Source: Vespula vulgaris (lineage: Eukaryota; Arthropoda; Insecta; Hymenoptera; Vespidae). From it: a DNA stretch of 64,000 nucleotides. This document shows positions 1-11,400 of the stretch, piece by piece. How positions within the stretch are numbered: position 1 is the stretch's first letter; each line of letters begins with the position of its first letter. A program made the translations under genes and the position numbers. The DNA is taken from NCBI RefSeq assembly GCF_905475345.1, contig NC_066588.1:620001-684000 (forward strand). The letters run 5' to 3'. The notes under the pieces are model-generated. The model saw only the letters and a list, made by a program, of their open reading frames with translations. It was not told the DNA's origin and ran no database searches.

Positions 1-384
1 TACCTCATTTTTTTCTCACAAATTGCGAACGAATTCGCGATTTAGGCGCATCCTATATTGAAAATAGGCATATCCTATTTTTCCTGTCTTCTGTTATGAA
101 CGATTTTAACTCGACTAGATCATTTTTTTGCCTCGTTTTATCTCAAACAAAAAAAAACGAATCATATAATACATGTACTTTCTGCGTGACAAAGAAATTT
201 CCGCCGGAAGAAGAAATAACAATACCGTCAAGGAGACTAATGGAAATAGTAAGTCGTGGTCGTACGTTGCGAGATATCAGTTCATCGTTTGTCACGGATA
301 ATGACGGTTGTCGATAGGAACAAAAAATAAGCTTGTTTGTCGCAGCACCAATTCCTTGGTTGAGATAATAAGTAAAAGAGCAAA
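1..384. other. 5' flank of the serine protease homologue gene
   Basis: A+T-rich sequence with no coding exon that I can support. Two short open frames on opposite strands (96-317 and 143-424) overlap each other and show no domain. The stretch presumably contains the promoter and 5' UTR of the gene starting at 385, but no clear TATA box or initiator was identified. Confidence 0.4.
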
Positions 385-1870
385 ATGTATGTACAGTTAA
401 TGACACGTATATCGATTGTGACATTGCTACTTTCGAATCGAGTTGCTACTACGATAGGCAATAACTTTTTCTGTCAAAACAACCAACAGTGTACGTTTCT
501 TGAATATTGTCCAGATAAGGCGATTCTCATGAAAAGGAACGAACTTCCAATACACAGGTAGAAAGGTATATTCGATGCCTTTTGATAAAGAAGAACTTGT
601 GTAAAGGCCTTATAAACTTGATTACAGTTTTCGTCAATCGATATGCGATTATTCTGCACTAAGACCGAAAGTGTGTTGCGATGTATCGAGTTACTCTTCT
701 AGGCCATTATCACCCGAACAAAATATAAGATCACTTCTAGAGTCAAAATCGAATTGCGAATGTGGTAAAAGCCTTATTAAAAATAACATTGATACTTTTG
801 GAACTTATCCTTTCTTAGCTAGAATAGGTTTCATAAGTAAGTATACTATCTATCGATCGTTGCCACATCAATACGGCGCACTTCAAATTTCTATTTTAAT
901 CCTATTTCATTTAATTGTAGATTTGCAAAAAGGAAACATGAAATATCCTTGCAGCGGTACGATTATAAACGAGAGAACAGTTATAACGACAGCTTCCTGT
1001 GCACTTGCTAATTCTCAAATATACAAATTGTATCCAGAGATACTTGATGTAATTTCAGTAGAGTAAATTGTATTAAACGTTTCATCGTTATTCTTTTTTT
1101 AATAGGTACGCTGTAGCCATCGGAGAATTTAATACCGAAACGGATCCAGACTGTAATCCCTTATTTTGTGGTCGCAACGTTCAACTTTACAATATATCCT
1201 ATATAATAAAACATCCAAATTACTGTGCAGACACTTTTGCAAATAACATAGCACTAATTCATTTGGAGAAACCTATTCACTTCGAAGGTAAATATAAACG
1301 TATAAATTCATAAATTCGTTTCTTATGATCAATAACAAATCTTTATACGCAGTAACAGCGCAACCAGTTTGTCTATTACCCAGAGAAATTTATGTTAAAG
1401 CCGGTTCAAATACCGTGTTAATTGGCTGGGGTAAATTATCGAATCAAAAAGGTATTTGAAAAAAGCAGAAGAAAAAAATGGTCGTTTCGACGTTGTAAAT
1501 TTCTTTCAGATTTGTCGACTATGCAACAAGAATTAAAAATGACATTGTTACCTAAACAAAACTGCTGGGACTTTCTGAATCAAGGATACTCTGTGGAATT
1601 GTGCGCTAGCGGAGAAACAGAACCTTGTTCGGCTTACAATGGAAGTCCTCTATTGTATAAATACAGCGATACATATTTTTTGGTATATCGATTATTTCTT
1701 ACTCGTCAACATATACTCATAATACGTAAAGTTACGTTTCTAAATAATCTACTTTATGCCCCTAGGTAGGAATTCTATCCTATGGCTCAAATTGCGATGA
1801 GAAATCAAATTCACCGTTGGTTTTCGTAGATGTACAAAAATACGCAAGATGGCTTTTAGAAAATCTTTAG
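385..1870 (+). CDS. Clip-domain serine protease homologue (catalytically inactive), 360 aa
   Basis: Seven exons join in frame: 385-557, 628-836, 921-1062, 1106-1287, 1353-1451, 1510-1682, 1766-1870 (1083 nt). Residues 1-25 look like a signal peptide. Six cysteines (30, 36, 42, 64, 74, 75, the last two adjacent) form a clip domain, followed by a linker and a chymotrypsin-like domain. The family motifs are recognisable but each catalytic residue is changed: TAAHC reads TTASC (Ser153), NDIAL reads NNIAL (Asn222), and GDSGGP reads AYNGSP (Asn312). The product should therefore be secreted and non-proteolytic. Known insect clip-domain homologues act as cofactors in melanisation and Toll-pathway cascades; that role here is inferred. 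The start at 385 is chosen for the signal peptide; the in-frame ATG at 400 is an alternative. The gene converges with LIN52, with stops 108 bases apart. Confidence 0.85.
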
Positions 1871-1978
1871 ATGCTTTATACAAGAATACTTACAATTTGA
1901 TTTAGCTTAAAGTCTACTTGAAATACATACATATGTTACATTTGTTCGTTTCCATCCATATCTCAAGAACTCCTTCTA

Positions 1979-2652
1979 TCATTTATGTTTAAATATATTT
2001 AAATATTTGCCACGAGTCATTTCTTTGGCCTCCTCCATACCAAGTTGATAAGCCAAGTCGTGTAATTTCTTGACCTCCGATATGAGTCCCGTCATGGTTA
2101 AATTTCCCAATTCTATAATAAAAGTGATGTAGATACGCATTGGCACGTTACGTAATTAAACTTTTCTACCTATCAATTTTGTCGTCTACTCACGGTGTAA
2201 CTGGTTTAGATCATCCGCCGTTAAGCCGGACGCCCAAGTAGCTGGCTCCAACTGCGGTGAATTTTGAGCTACAAACTCGTTAACACCTGGAACTTCATCG
2301 GTCGCTAATATATATGATATTTTATGCTTTTAAATGGAATAAACAATACCTGATAGTTAAGATTAATAATTATGCGAGATCAACTTACTTTGCTCTGGCC
2401 ATAAATCCGGTGATGCTCGATCTAATTTTTCTAAGCTCATAAGACTCTCCTCTACGCAAGTCAAATCTATCCGTAAAAAGATAAAAGATAAATACCAGAG
2501 TGAACAATTTTTCTTTGTGATTTTTATATCACGCAATGTTATTTACAGATTTGATATTTTCATAAATGCAACCAAATACTAGAATAGTACGTCGATAGAT
2601 GAAAAAAGAAAAAATACGTACCTGTTTGGTCCACAGGTTCATCCGTCGCCAT
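1979..2652 (-). CDS. lin-52: LIN52, MuvB/DREAM complex subunit, 117 aa
   Basis: Four exons on the minus strand: 2652-2622, 2466-2389, 2304-2194, 2112-1979. They total 354 nt and keep phase throughout. The protein contains LEKLDRASPDLWPEQ in its N-terminal third and LAYQLGMEEAKEMTRGK near its C-terminus, both closely matching animal LIN52; the length also matches (human about 116 aa). LIN52 is a core subunit of MuvB, which assembles with E2F/DP and pocket proteins (DREAM) or Myb to control cell-cycle genes in the nucleus; in vertebrates phosphorylation of its N-terminal region by DYRK1A promotes DREAM assembly. PET117 lies 170 bases upstream on the same strand. Confidence 0.95.
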
Positions 2653-2776
2653 ATTGTTAGTAATTGCAATTCAAATGTTCATTCGATAAAGTAAACAAAA
2701 TTAGAAGTAACATCGATAATGTAAACGAGATTGAGGATGAAAATACACGTTCACGAAAATACACCTTTTTATAAGT

Positions 2777-2782
2777 TTTATT
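2777..2782 (-). terminator. Poly(A) signal AATAAA for PET117
   Basis: On the minus strand the hexamer AATAAA lies about 40 bases beyond the PET117 stop. It leaves roughly 125 bases before the LIN52 start, so the two minus-strand genes are probably separate transcription units. Confidence 0.6.
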
Positions 2783-2822
2783 CTTACTAAAAACATAAAT
2801 AATATTTGAGAAGAAACGTAGA

Positions 2823-3117
2823 TTAAGAATTGCCCTCGTTCGTAACGTGTTTTCGCAACTCTCTGGTTAATTCTATTTGTTGTTGAAGATTATAGATATT
2901 CTCTATTTTTCGGCGCTGTTGTCGTTCGATATCTCGCAATACACCCTCGTGAAGTAATTCTCTAAAAAAGTAAAACGAATGCATATAACCTCCAATCGAG
3001 AAAATATATTAATAAGTTATATTACCTGTCGTATTGTTGTTTGTAATGTACATATCCTATTATACTGACAGATATTAGACAACATGTTGCGAAAGTGAGT
3101 TTGGCAAGCGTTGACAT
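2823..3117 (-). CDS. PET117: PET117 homologue, cytochrome c oxidase assembly factor, 76 aa
   Basis: Two exons on the minus strand, 3117-3026 and 2961-2823 (231 nt, phase-consistent). A short hydrophobic N-terminal segment (about residues 5-23) is followed by HYKQQYDRELLHEGVLRDIE and a charged helical tail (QQQIELTRELRKH), the same layout as animal PET117 (human 81 aa: a hydrophobic start, then a KQQWDQ-type motif and a VIRDIERQ-type motif). PET117 is a small mitochondrial protein needed for assembly of respiratory complex IV; in humans it associates with pyruvate carboxylase. It is divergently oriented to TRPT1, with about 270 bases between the PET117 start and the candidate TRPT1 start, so a shared promoter is plausible. 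Confidence 0.92.
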
Positions 3118-3386
3118 TCTTTTCTTTCTTTTTTACCGTCTTATTTCATAAAGATTCTCCTTGTAACAATCGCAAACGGAAATTATCGAGTGTCGTTAAA
3201 CAAAAACAATCGACCAATCGACGTCGGCCGATCTAATCGATACATAAACATTGTTATTTCTCTGGTAATATCGTATATACACAACGTGATACACAAAGAA
3301 AATTATTCGAGAAGTAATTCCTTGATTAACTCGGTAATAACATCGCTGCTTTTTTATCATTTTTAGTTACAAAATAACACGCGAAC
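3118..3386. promoter_or_regulatory. Probable bidirectional promoter between PET117 and TRPT1
   Basis: A 269-base A+T-rich gap separates the PET117 start codon (minus strand) from the first candidate TRPT1 ATG (plus strand). No TATA box is obvious. The call rests only on the head-to-head arrangement. Confidence 0.4.
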
Positions 3387-4389
3387 ATGGTGATTAGTTT
3401 GACTTTTACATATTTATATAATTTTTATCTTGCAATGCTTATAAAGAATTAAGTGTCATCGTACATCTTCAAACACATTACAATGCAATGTACATGCATG
3501 AGACCATTAATTGGTGGCGACAATAATATATAAATTAATAACGATAAAATAATGATAGTTGTACGATCTGCAAAATTTAACGACTGAATATTAATTACTG
3601 TGATATACTGTAACAAATCTTGTTAGTATTATATAATGTTTGTTAATTTACAATAGTATGATCATGTATATTGCATGCCTGTTGTGTGTAATCATATGTA
3701 TGTAGACATTTTTAAAGCTAAAAGTTTTGATAATTATTATCGTAGTTAAGTAGAAAAGTGCAAATGGTAGGAAAATAATTTTACGTTATTTACAGGCACA
3801 TAATAAGGATTATACCCGTCTCAGTAAAAAACTATCGTATTTGCTGCGTCACGGTGCCATAAAAGAAGGATTATCGATCAAGGCAGACGGATTTGTACCG
3901 GTAGATCAACTTTTATCCAAAACTTTACACGGGTGTACCCTAGAAGATATAAAGAAAGTGGTAGAGACCAACGATAAGAAAAGATTCGTACTTAACGAGA
4001 ATAATGGTACTTGGGAAATTAAAGCTACTCAAGGTCATTCTATAAACGAAATCGATAATTTGTCCTTAAAGCCGCTTGATCATGTTGATTTTGATATAAT
4101 ACACGGTACATATTATAGAAATTGGGAAAATATAAAATTAAAAGGTTTATCTTGCATGAGAAGAAATCATATTCATTTTTCGAAAGGATTAGATTTCACA
4201 TGTGGATTGAGGAAAAGTGCGGACGTTTATATTTACATAGATTTTGAAAAAGCAAAAAGAGACGGATTGAAATTTTTCGAATCTGAAAATGAAATAATCC
4301 TTTGCGCTGGTAATGACAAAGGAATTATAGAAAAAAAATATTTTTTAAAAGTTTACTCAACGAATGGAAAGATATTGAATTTATATTAA
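3387..4389 (+). CDS. TRPT1: tRNA 2'-phosphotransferase (Tpt1/TRPT1 family); start uncertain
   Basis: The exon 3796-4389 begins after a clear acceptor and encodes 197 residues in phase 0, starting AHNKDYTRLSKKLSYLLRHG. Tpt1 signatures are present: the LRHG motif with catalytic Arg-His, the ND.KRF motif with the second Arg, HGTYYRNWENIKLKGLS, HIHFSKG, and the final Arg in CGLRKSADVY. The enzyme removes the 2'-phosphate left at the splice junction after tRNA ligation, transferring it to NAD+ and producing ADP-ribose 1'',2''-cyclic phosphate. The upstream exon must supply only a start in phase 0. ATG at 3387-3389 followed directly by GTGATT is one solution (intron 3390-3795, product 198 aa), but the donor is weak. 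ATG at 3764 would need a 29-base intron. The 3' exon is secure; the start is not. Confidence 0.88.
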
Positions 4390-4506
4390 ATCTGTAAGAT
4401 ATAAAATATTTCATAAAAAAAATTGCATACCTGTACAGATACGTACCTATATGAGATATATATATTTCAGTATACATAAACTGTAATATTATAAAACTGT
4501 TAAATA

Positions 4507-6874
4507 ATGGCAACTTATTGCGAAGTTTGTTCTTTACAATTAAATAACGATTATGCATTTAGAACTCACTTAACAGGCAAGAAACATTTAAAAAATTATC
4601 AACAAAAAGAATTTCAAAAGAAGATCCTTGAAAACTCTATATTTGTTTCTCCTATACCAAGATATTTTACTGCATGTAAATTAATCGAGTTTTTTCTACA
4701 ATTCGGCTCCATAGACAGTTACAAAATTGGAGCGAATTATGCTATTATAACGTTTAATAAGAGGTATGGAAAAGTTTCAGCAATCGTCTGTATTAATTAT
4801 TTAGTCAAATACTCTGAATACGTTACCTTCTTTTCTTTCCTTTTATTAGAGAACCCGTGAACTACTTACTAAACAATCCTATCTGGATAAACAAAACAAA
4901 ATTGGATATTAAAAGAAGAACATTGAACAGTACGTTGTATATATTGTATCATACTATTATCGCGTATATTTCAGTATGCCTTTAACGAAATAATTTCAAT
5001 TATTTATTTTAAGATCCAAAGAAGATGTGCAACGCTAATCCAACCGAGGTAGCGAAAGTTATAGATTACGATTCTATAAAGACTATATTTGAGGAAGAAA
5101 CTACGTTTGACAATCAGCTCGCTGCATTTTTGAATGCAGTACTTCTTAGCAATGCCGAGGTTGAGACACGATATGAAAATATCTGTAAATCTTTGAGTCT
5201 TATATTTGCATCCGTATTTCCTAATTGTCAAACGTATAGATTTGGATCTACGCAGACAGGACTAGGATTTAAGGAATGCGACTTGGACATCTATATGGAT
5301 ATTGGTAAACTTAACTAGTAAACTTGGCGAGCTAGTTAAATTATTGATCAATTAATGCGATACTAGTGAAATATATCTTTAATTGTAATTAACGCTATCG
5401 ACTTGTACTTCTTACAGGCGTGCCGATATGTGAAAGTAAAAATAGTCCTTGGACAATGAGGAAGGTATTTAAAGAAGTAAAATCTATCATGTACAAGATA
5501 AACAATGTATTCACCGACATAGTGCCAATACTGAAAGCGAAAACTCCTATTATAAAGTTTTATCACGTCCCAACAAAGATCTCCTGCGATATTTCCTTTA
5601 AAAATGGTTTTGGCATATATAACAGTGATCTAATAAAACACTGCCTATCGCTTGACATGAGATTAAAGCCATTAATGATTCTTATAAAGTATTGGGCAAG
5701 ACAATGTAAAATATCCGGTTGTGGAAAGATATCTAATTATGCGCTAATAATGTTGATCATTTTTTATCTGCAACAAGCAGAGCCAAGCATACTTCCGCCT
5801 TTAAAGGAATTTCAGAAAACGTGCGTACCAAAAATTGTTAACGGTTGGCAAGTAAACTTTGATGAGAATATGGTATCGCCAGCAATTGTCAACAGCAACA
5901 ACATACCTCAACTTCTGCTAGGTTTTTTCGAATACTACATTAATTTTCAATTCAAAACGAACGTCGTCTGTCCCTGGGATGGTATATCTCATACAAAAGA
6001 GGAATTCATCGAAGTAGACAAGTTGCCAAACTATATGGCACGGTATAAAGAAATTGCAATAACGGAAGATCTTAAGCTTGACATTGGTAAATTCGTTTGC
6101 ATTCAAGACCCGATTGAATTAAATCGTAATGTTGCCGCCTCTACGTCGCAACGAACCATAACATTGTTTCAAGAATATTGCAAAGTGGGCGCGGACCTTT
6201 GTACGTCGGAGCGTGTGGACAATTACAAAAATCTTTTAGAATATCTATTTACATCCGTATCTAAACCAAATAACGACAATATACAGATAGTTATAGCAAT
6301 ACATGCTGGACCATATCTGAGTATCGGTTTGCCAGATAATTTCGAAGAGCGCGAGGACATAATTAATAAAGAGCAATACAAAAGAGATAATTGGTATTTT
6401 ATAGTATTCAATCTAGTAAAAGACATCTTTGAAAAAGTGTATAAACTAAAAGTAGAAGTACTTTCTGCCGACAAAGAAGCCAAGCAACAAAAAATTGAAA
6501 TCCTGTCGGATGTACATACAAAAGAACATAAGCAGTTTTTGTTGCACTGTGTGGGAACCAAATGTATATGGTCCAATAGAAAAGCCGGTGCAGTTAATCC
6601 AAATCCAAGCATGAGCGCCTTGGACAGAGAAGCAAGCATATCGGACAACGTACTAGAAGAGAACCGTAAAAGAGGTCGTCTCAGAGAAGTAAAACTAGAC
6701 TTTATATGTAAATTTGAGAAGAAAGAGAACCCAGTGCACGTCCAATTAGAACTGATTAACAAGAATAGTAGAGCGAAACTTTTTAAGGAGTTTGGATACG
6801 CAGTTAGAGACAAAATACGAAGAATTGCTATGAATACTTTATTGCATATGCTACAACATGAGAAGCAGTACTAA
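4507..6874 (+). CDS. TUT1: TUT1-like terminal uridylyl/adenylyl transferase, 694 aa
   Basis: Four exons, 4507-4763, 4850-4929, 5014-5304, 5418-6874, give 2085 nt in frame. Residues 5-27 form a C2H2 zinc finger of the U1/matrin type (C5, C8, H21, H27). Residues about 45-110 fit a divergent RRM. A polymerase-beta-like nucleotidyltransferase domain follows, with FGSTQTGLGFKECDLDIYMD (Gly190-Ser191, Asp202, Asp204) and a third Asp at 267 (ISCDISF), then a PAP-associated region (ISNYALIMLIIFYLQQ). The order zinc finger, RRM, catalytic core is that of TUT1/Star-PAP, which oligouridylates U6 snRNA and can polyadenylate some mRNAs. The nucleotide preference here is inferred. The start lies 117 bases after the TRPT1 stop. 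Other cytoplasmic TUTases lack this N-terminal pair of domains. Confidence 0.87.
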
Positions 6875-6901
6875 GTAACATCTATTATGCTCGATTGTAT
6901 C

Positions 6902-6907
6902 AATAAA
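6902..6907 (+). terminator. Poly(A) signal AATAAA for the TUT1-like gene
   Basis: AATAAA lies 28 bases after the stop codon of the TUT1-like gene, implying a very short 3' UTR. Confidence 0.6.
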
Positions 6908-8457
6908 AGTAAACCTTTGAAACTCCATAATGCGAAGGAATTTGGTGATGGGAAGGACCAAATATTCCGACAGCGATTGCCTTATTTCATTCAGTTGATC
7001 ATGATATTGATATATTGAAAAAGTTTACAAGTAACTAAATAGAACAAAACACAATAATTGTCAATTGACACATATACATATCTTATTTTCTTAATATCTA
7101 GCGTGTTTAAAAAGATTATTTTTCTACGCAAGTATAATAATTCATGTATAGATGTTTTTTTTTCCATTTGTTCTCTCTCCGCCAAAAGAATCGAGACTGA
7201 GATTTTTTTGCTGTTTCTTCTTTTTTCTTTTTTCTTTTTTCTTTTTTCTTTTCTTTTCTTCTTTTTTTTTTTTTGCCGAGAAAAATATGCGTCGATAAGA
7301 AACGAATCATGGAAAGAGTCGTCAGTCTTGTCGTCGATCAGCAATCGTGCGTAAGAATTGTATGAATGCGTGTATCGGCATATTTAAACTTCAAGAAAAT
7401 TCGAATCGTATTGATTTGTAAATTAAAACGGATCAAACCGATCCTTTGATCATAATAAATATGAATATTTACTTCTTTCAATTCCTTATGAATAAAAGTT
7501 TATTGATAAGCATAAATAATTTGACGTAAAGAAAGTTTGTCATTGACACCGATGATGATCATGTATACGAAGAGTTATAGGGAAATAAAGAATCGGACGT
7601 TGATCATATAAAACACTAGCTCGAGCCGAAGATTAGTTGGTTCGATTTCTTGTATTGGTAATCAAAATGGCGGGTTAGTAATGTGTCGAGTATTTGTCGT
7701 GTTTTTAATTCTTCGGATTTGGAGTATTTAATATTAGTGTTGTAAAATCTAGGAAAGAATATGAATTGGCGATTGTTTAGTTAGATTTATCATTACGTCT
7801 CATTTTTACACGATATCGTCGTTGGGATTAAGATAGGTATATACAAAAACAATATCGATTCATGCACCAGAGAAACAAAATAAAGACAGATATATTCGGC
7901 TGTGAGTTAATTACGATTGCGCTCGTTTCTAGCAGTGAAAAGCATGTTACCTTTTTTGAATCGCATTAAATTCCTATTTATGTAGCTTATCAGAAAAATA
8001 TGTCTGACAATGTGAATGCATGAATAGTTGAACAGATCCGGAGATCAGAAATTTAACGCAGCAGCGAGTAACGAGCCATTGATGGGTTTTATGCTTAATG
8101 AATAATGTGAAAGAAGAGTAGAGATATATCGAATTAAAGCTCGAAAGGTTCACACCGAAACGTTTTAATATCTTACGCTTGGTGTACTTTGCAGTTACCA
8201 ATCCTGATTTTCTTTTAACGTATTTGAACGATGCTTACCGAAGATTATAGACGTGTATATTTTCATGTAGCTATTCTCTTTGTATCTATTATAAATAAGT
8301 ATGTACTATTTATAACAGTTATGCTTTGCCTGTCTTTGTCTTAAATACAGTTAAATTTTAATAAACGTAAGAAGCTTCTCAAAAGATACCGACCTTTCGT
8401 ATTCTCCTATGTTTGAAAAACTGAAACCTCACAGAATAATTACAGTTTTTAAGCGAA
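6908..8457. other. Intergenic stretch and probable 5' UTR of the RS-protein gene
   Basis: No coding exon was recognised. The stretch holds a long pyrimidine tract at 7200-7275 whose complement gives Lys-rich false frames. An acceptor-like TTACAG at 8440-8445 lies 12 bases before the RS-protein ATG, so a spliced, noncoding first exon is likely. One candidate donor is GTTAGT just after position 7674. The first exon and transcription start cannot be fixed from sequence alone. Confidence 0.4.
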
Positions 8458-11400
8458 ATGAGTGATGTCGCCAAGATGGAAGAGTTTTATACGACTACCA
8501 TTAAAAAGGAGATCGATAGCGAAGCTGATGATACGTCGCAAGAACACCAATCTACCGTTGTGAAAAAAGAGTCTATCATCAAGAGTACCAACGAAGACGT
8601 GCAACGTGCCATCGAAGGTCTCAAGGAGATACCAGATGAAGAACTGCAAGAGTTCTTAGACGACGACTTTATGGAAGGTCTCAATGTCGTCGACGCTTGG
8701 GAAGGAGAGGAAGACAGGAATCGCGAGGAGCAAAAGCCTCGAATTAAAGAGCACGAAGAAAGGCAACCATCTAGGTAGCGATTCTTACTTTATTAAGAAA
8801 GATGTTTCCTTAATTATAAGTATCAGCTTCGATCTTCTACTACCTTTAACGTATTGTTTCCGTGGCATTGAGAGAACGTCGCTTCAACGATTTGGTAGGT
8901 AATAATCGGTATCGTTGCCTGTGATCTCTACATACGATACATGTTTTGTTCTTTTGTCTTTTTTGTTTATAAATATATATATATATATCAAAAAAAAAAA
9001 AAAATAATAATAATAATAATAATAATGATAGTAATAATAAAGATAAGAAATAAAAAATAAAAAGTAAAATAAAAGTAAGAAATAAAAAATAAGAGGAAAG
9101 AAAAAACACATACATAGTTAAAAAGAAGTTATGTCTCAGTTATTGCAAGCCAGTGACATTCAGCAGAGAGTGATGGAAAAAATAATTATAGGGAGCGCTA
9201 TCGCAGAGAACGTAAACGGTCTTACAGTCGTGAGAAACCAAAACGAGAGGAAAAGAAACGCGAGGAGATTCGGCGAGACCCTTCTAAGAGCACAAAGGAC
9301 ATAGAGAGAGATAAAATGCGTACGAAAAGGGACAACGAGAGTAAGTTGTTGGCGGAGAAAGAAAAAGCCATAAAACACCTGCTCGATTCGGACAACGTGG
9401 TACCACCGGGCACCGAAAGCGAAGCTATTCAGAGTATCACGGATAAGCAAAACGAGGAACGAGTACAAATGCGTAGTCGAAGAAGTAGAGAACGTCGTAG
9501 AAGTCCGGAAAGAGCAAAGTTAAGTCCAGTACGTAGAAAAAGTTACGATCGGTTCAGAGCAAGCCCGCACAGAAGAATTTTGAGTCCTGTCCGTCGTAGA
9601 AGTCCGTTCAGAATGAGCCCGGAAAAAAGGAGAAGTTCGCCGAGGATAAATTGCGATCGTAGAAGTCCTCTCGTATTATCGCCCGAGAGACGAAGAAGTC
9701 CGTACAGGCGATTAAGTTGGGAACGAAGATTGAGCGCGGATAGAAGATGGAGCGCCGAACGACATAGGAGAAGAACGGAAATGCACGAACGGTAAGAGAA
9801 CACGCATACTTTCTATATAGAAAAATACGTTAGTACAGATAGATCCCCATACGATCGCGATCTTGCGCGATACGATCGAGTAAGCGGGGCTTTATCGTAA
9901 TACCACGAGTAGTTTAGAACAAAGGGAGAATATTTAAATTGTAACTTTGAATTGTCAAGACGAAGAAGTCGATCTCGTGATCGGCAACGAAGTCGCAGCA
10001 TGGAACGTTTCCGAAGAAGGTCCCGTTCGCCGATCAACAGGAGGTACAGTCCAAGACGTCGAAGTCGTACGCGCAGCAGGTCGTTGGAACGACGTACCAG
10101 GAAACGATCGCCCTTCATCAACGAACTCGCGAGGCAGTTGCGAAACGAAGCGATGATATCGAATTCTACGTACATATCGGCGTCGTCGATGGAAGGGATA
10201 TCGCCGATCATGAACGCGCCTGTGTACACGCAGGAGGCGGAAGTTCGAGCACCGTTGTCGCAGCCTTACATGCATCAGGGTGGGCCACCGACGACGGCGC
10301 AACCACCGCAACCGCCTCCACCGCCTTCCGTTCTGCCGATGCCGTCGGGTGTGCCGCAATTCATCAATTTCGATATTCCCGCACCCCCGCCGTCTATGGG
10401 CTTCGACGCCGCTTCTTTACATCCGATGCCACCCGCTCACTATTCCTCCGGACCCGTGATGTACAATCACAATGCGGTACAAACGAACGCGGGAATGACG
10501 ACGCAAACGGGACCCAGAACTGCCCTACTACCGACGCCGCAACAAGCCACCCCACAGCCGGTGCCTGCACCAGGAACGATGGATCACCAGGTCATGGGAT
10601 ACGTTCCGCAACACGGATTACCTCCGGTCGTCTCGCACCTAGACCCATCCAACAACGCCGGCAAGCCCTCCAACGCGTCCGTGGTCCTTCCGCCTTCTTC
10701 TCCAAACTACAAAGACCGTAGGCCGTCGCTATCCTCGCACAACGGATTCCAGCCTCGCGAAGAACGCTTGAAGACTCCCGAACCGCCCGTCATCTCCGAT
10801 ACCAAAGTAAACACTTTATGTATCATAGCGATAATATTTCATTCGTTCGTTCGTTCGTTCGAGATCTTCGACGAGCGCGAAATCGTCGTTGCCAACGATA
10901 ACGCGGCGACGCATTCGTCCGACGTATTCATTCACACAACACGCATATATCACACCTACTAAAACCCGTTTCTGTTTCATATCCGGAGAAGCTATTAATC
11001 GATCACTTTGCATTTAAACTTGCAGCAATTCGAAAAGACCAGCTTGTCCAGTCTACTGGAAGCGTCTGTTTCCGCTAAAGGTGCGAGTATGAGCTTTTCT
11101 TTATTTTGCGATCTAACGAATTTGTGAATCAATCTCAGTTCGTACGAGTTGACACGATGTATTAATACCCTTGCATTTTCTTTTTTATATCCTTTAGATT
11201 CGTCTAGTCCTCCGGTCTTGTATCCAGGTGAGAATCTTAACGTTAACGATATTAAAGCGCTTCCGATCGCGTTTCGTGTCGTTCGATCGACGGGTATGTC
11301 GCCACGGTGTTACGAGGCTTTACGAAAGAAAGAAAGAAAAAGAAAGCGAAACGAAAGGCACCGTCGCGCGTGCGAGAAACGCTCGCGAAGCATGAAAACG

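Noticed and set aside
3764..3795. ATG at 3764 as the TRPT1 start codon
   Set aside because: It is out of frame with the conserved exon, and splicing it would need a 29-base intron.
5918..6106. Short minus-strand frame inside the TUT1-like gene
   Set aside because: Antisense shadow, no independent evidence.
6223..6813. 196-codon minus-strand frame
   Set aside because: Antisense shadow of the TUT1-like exon 4.
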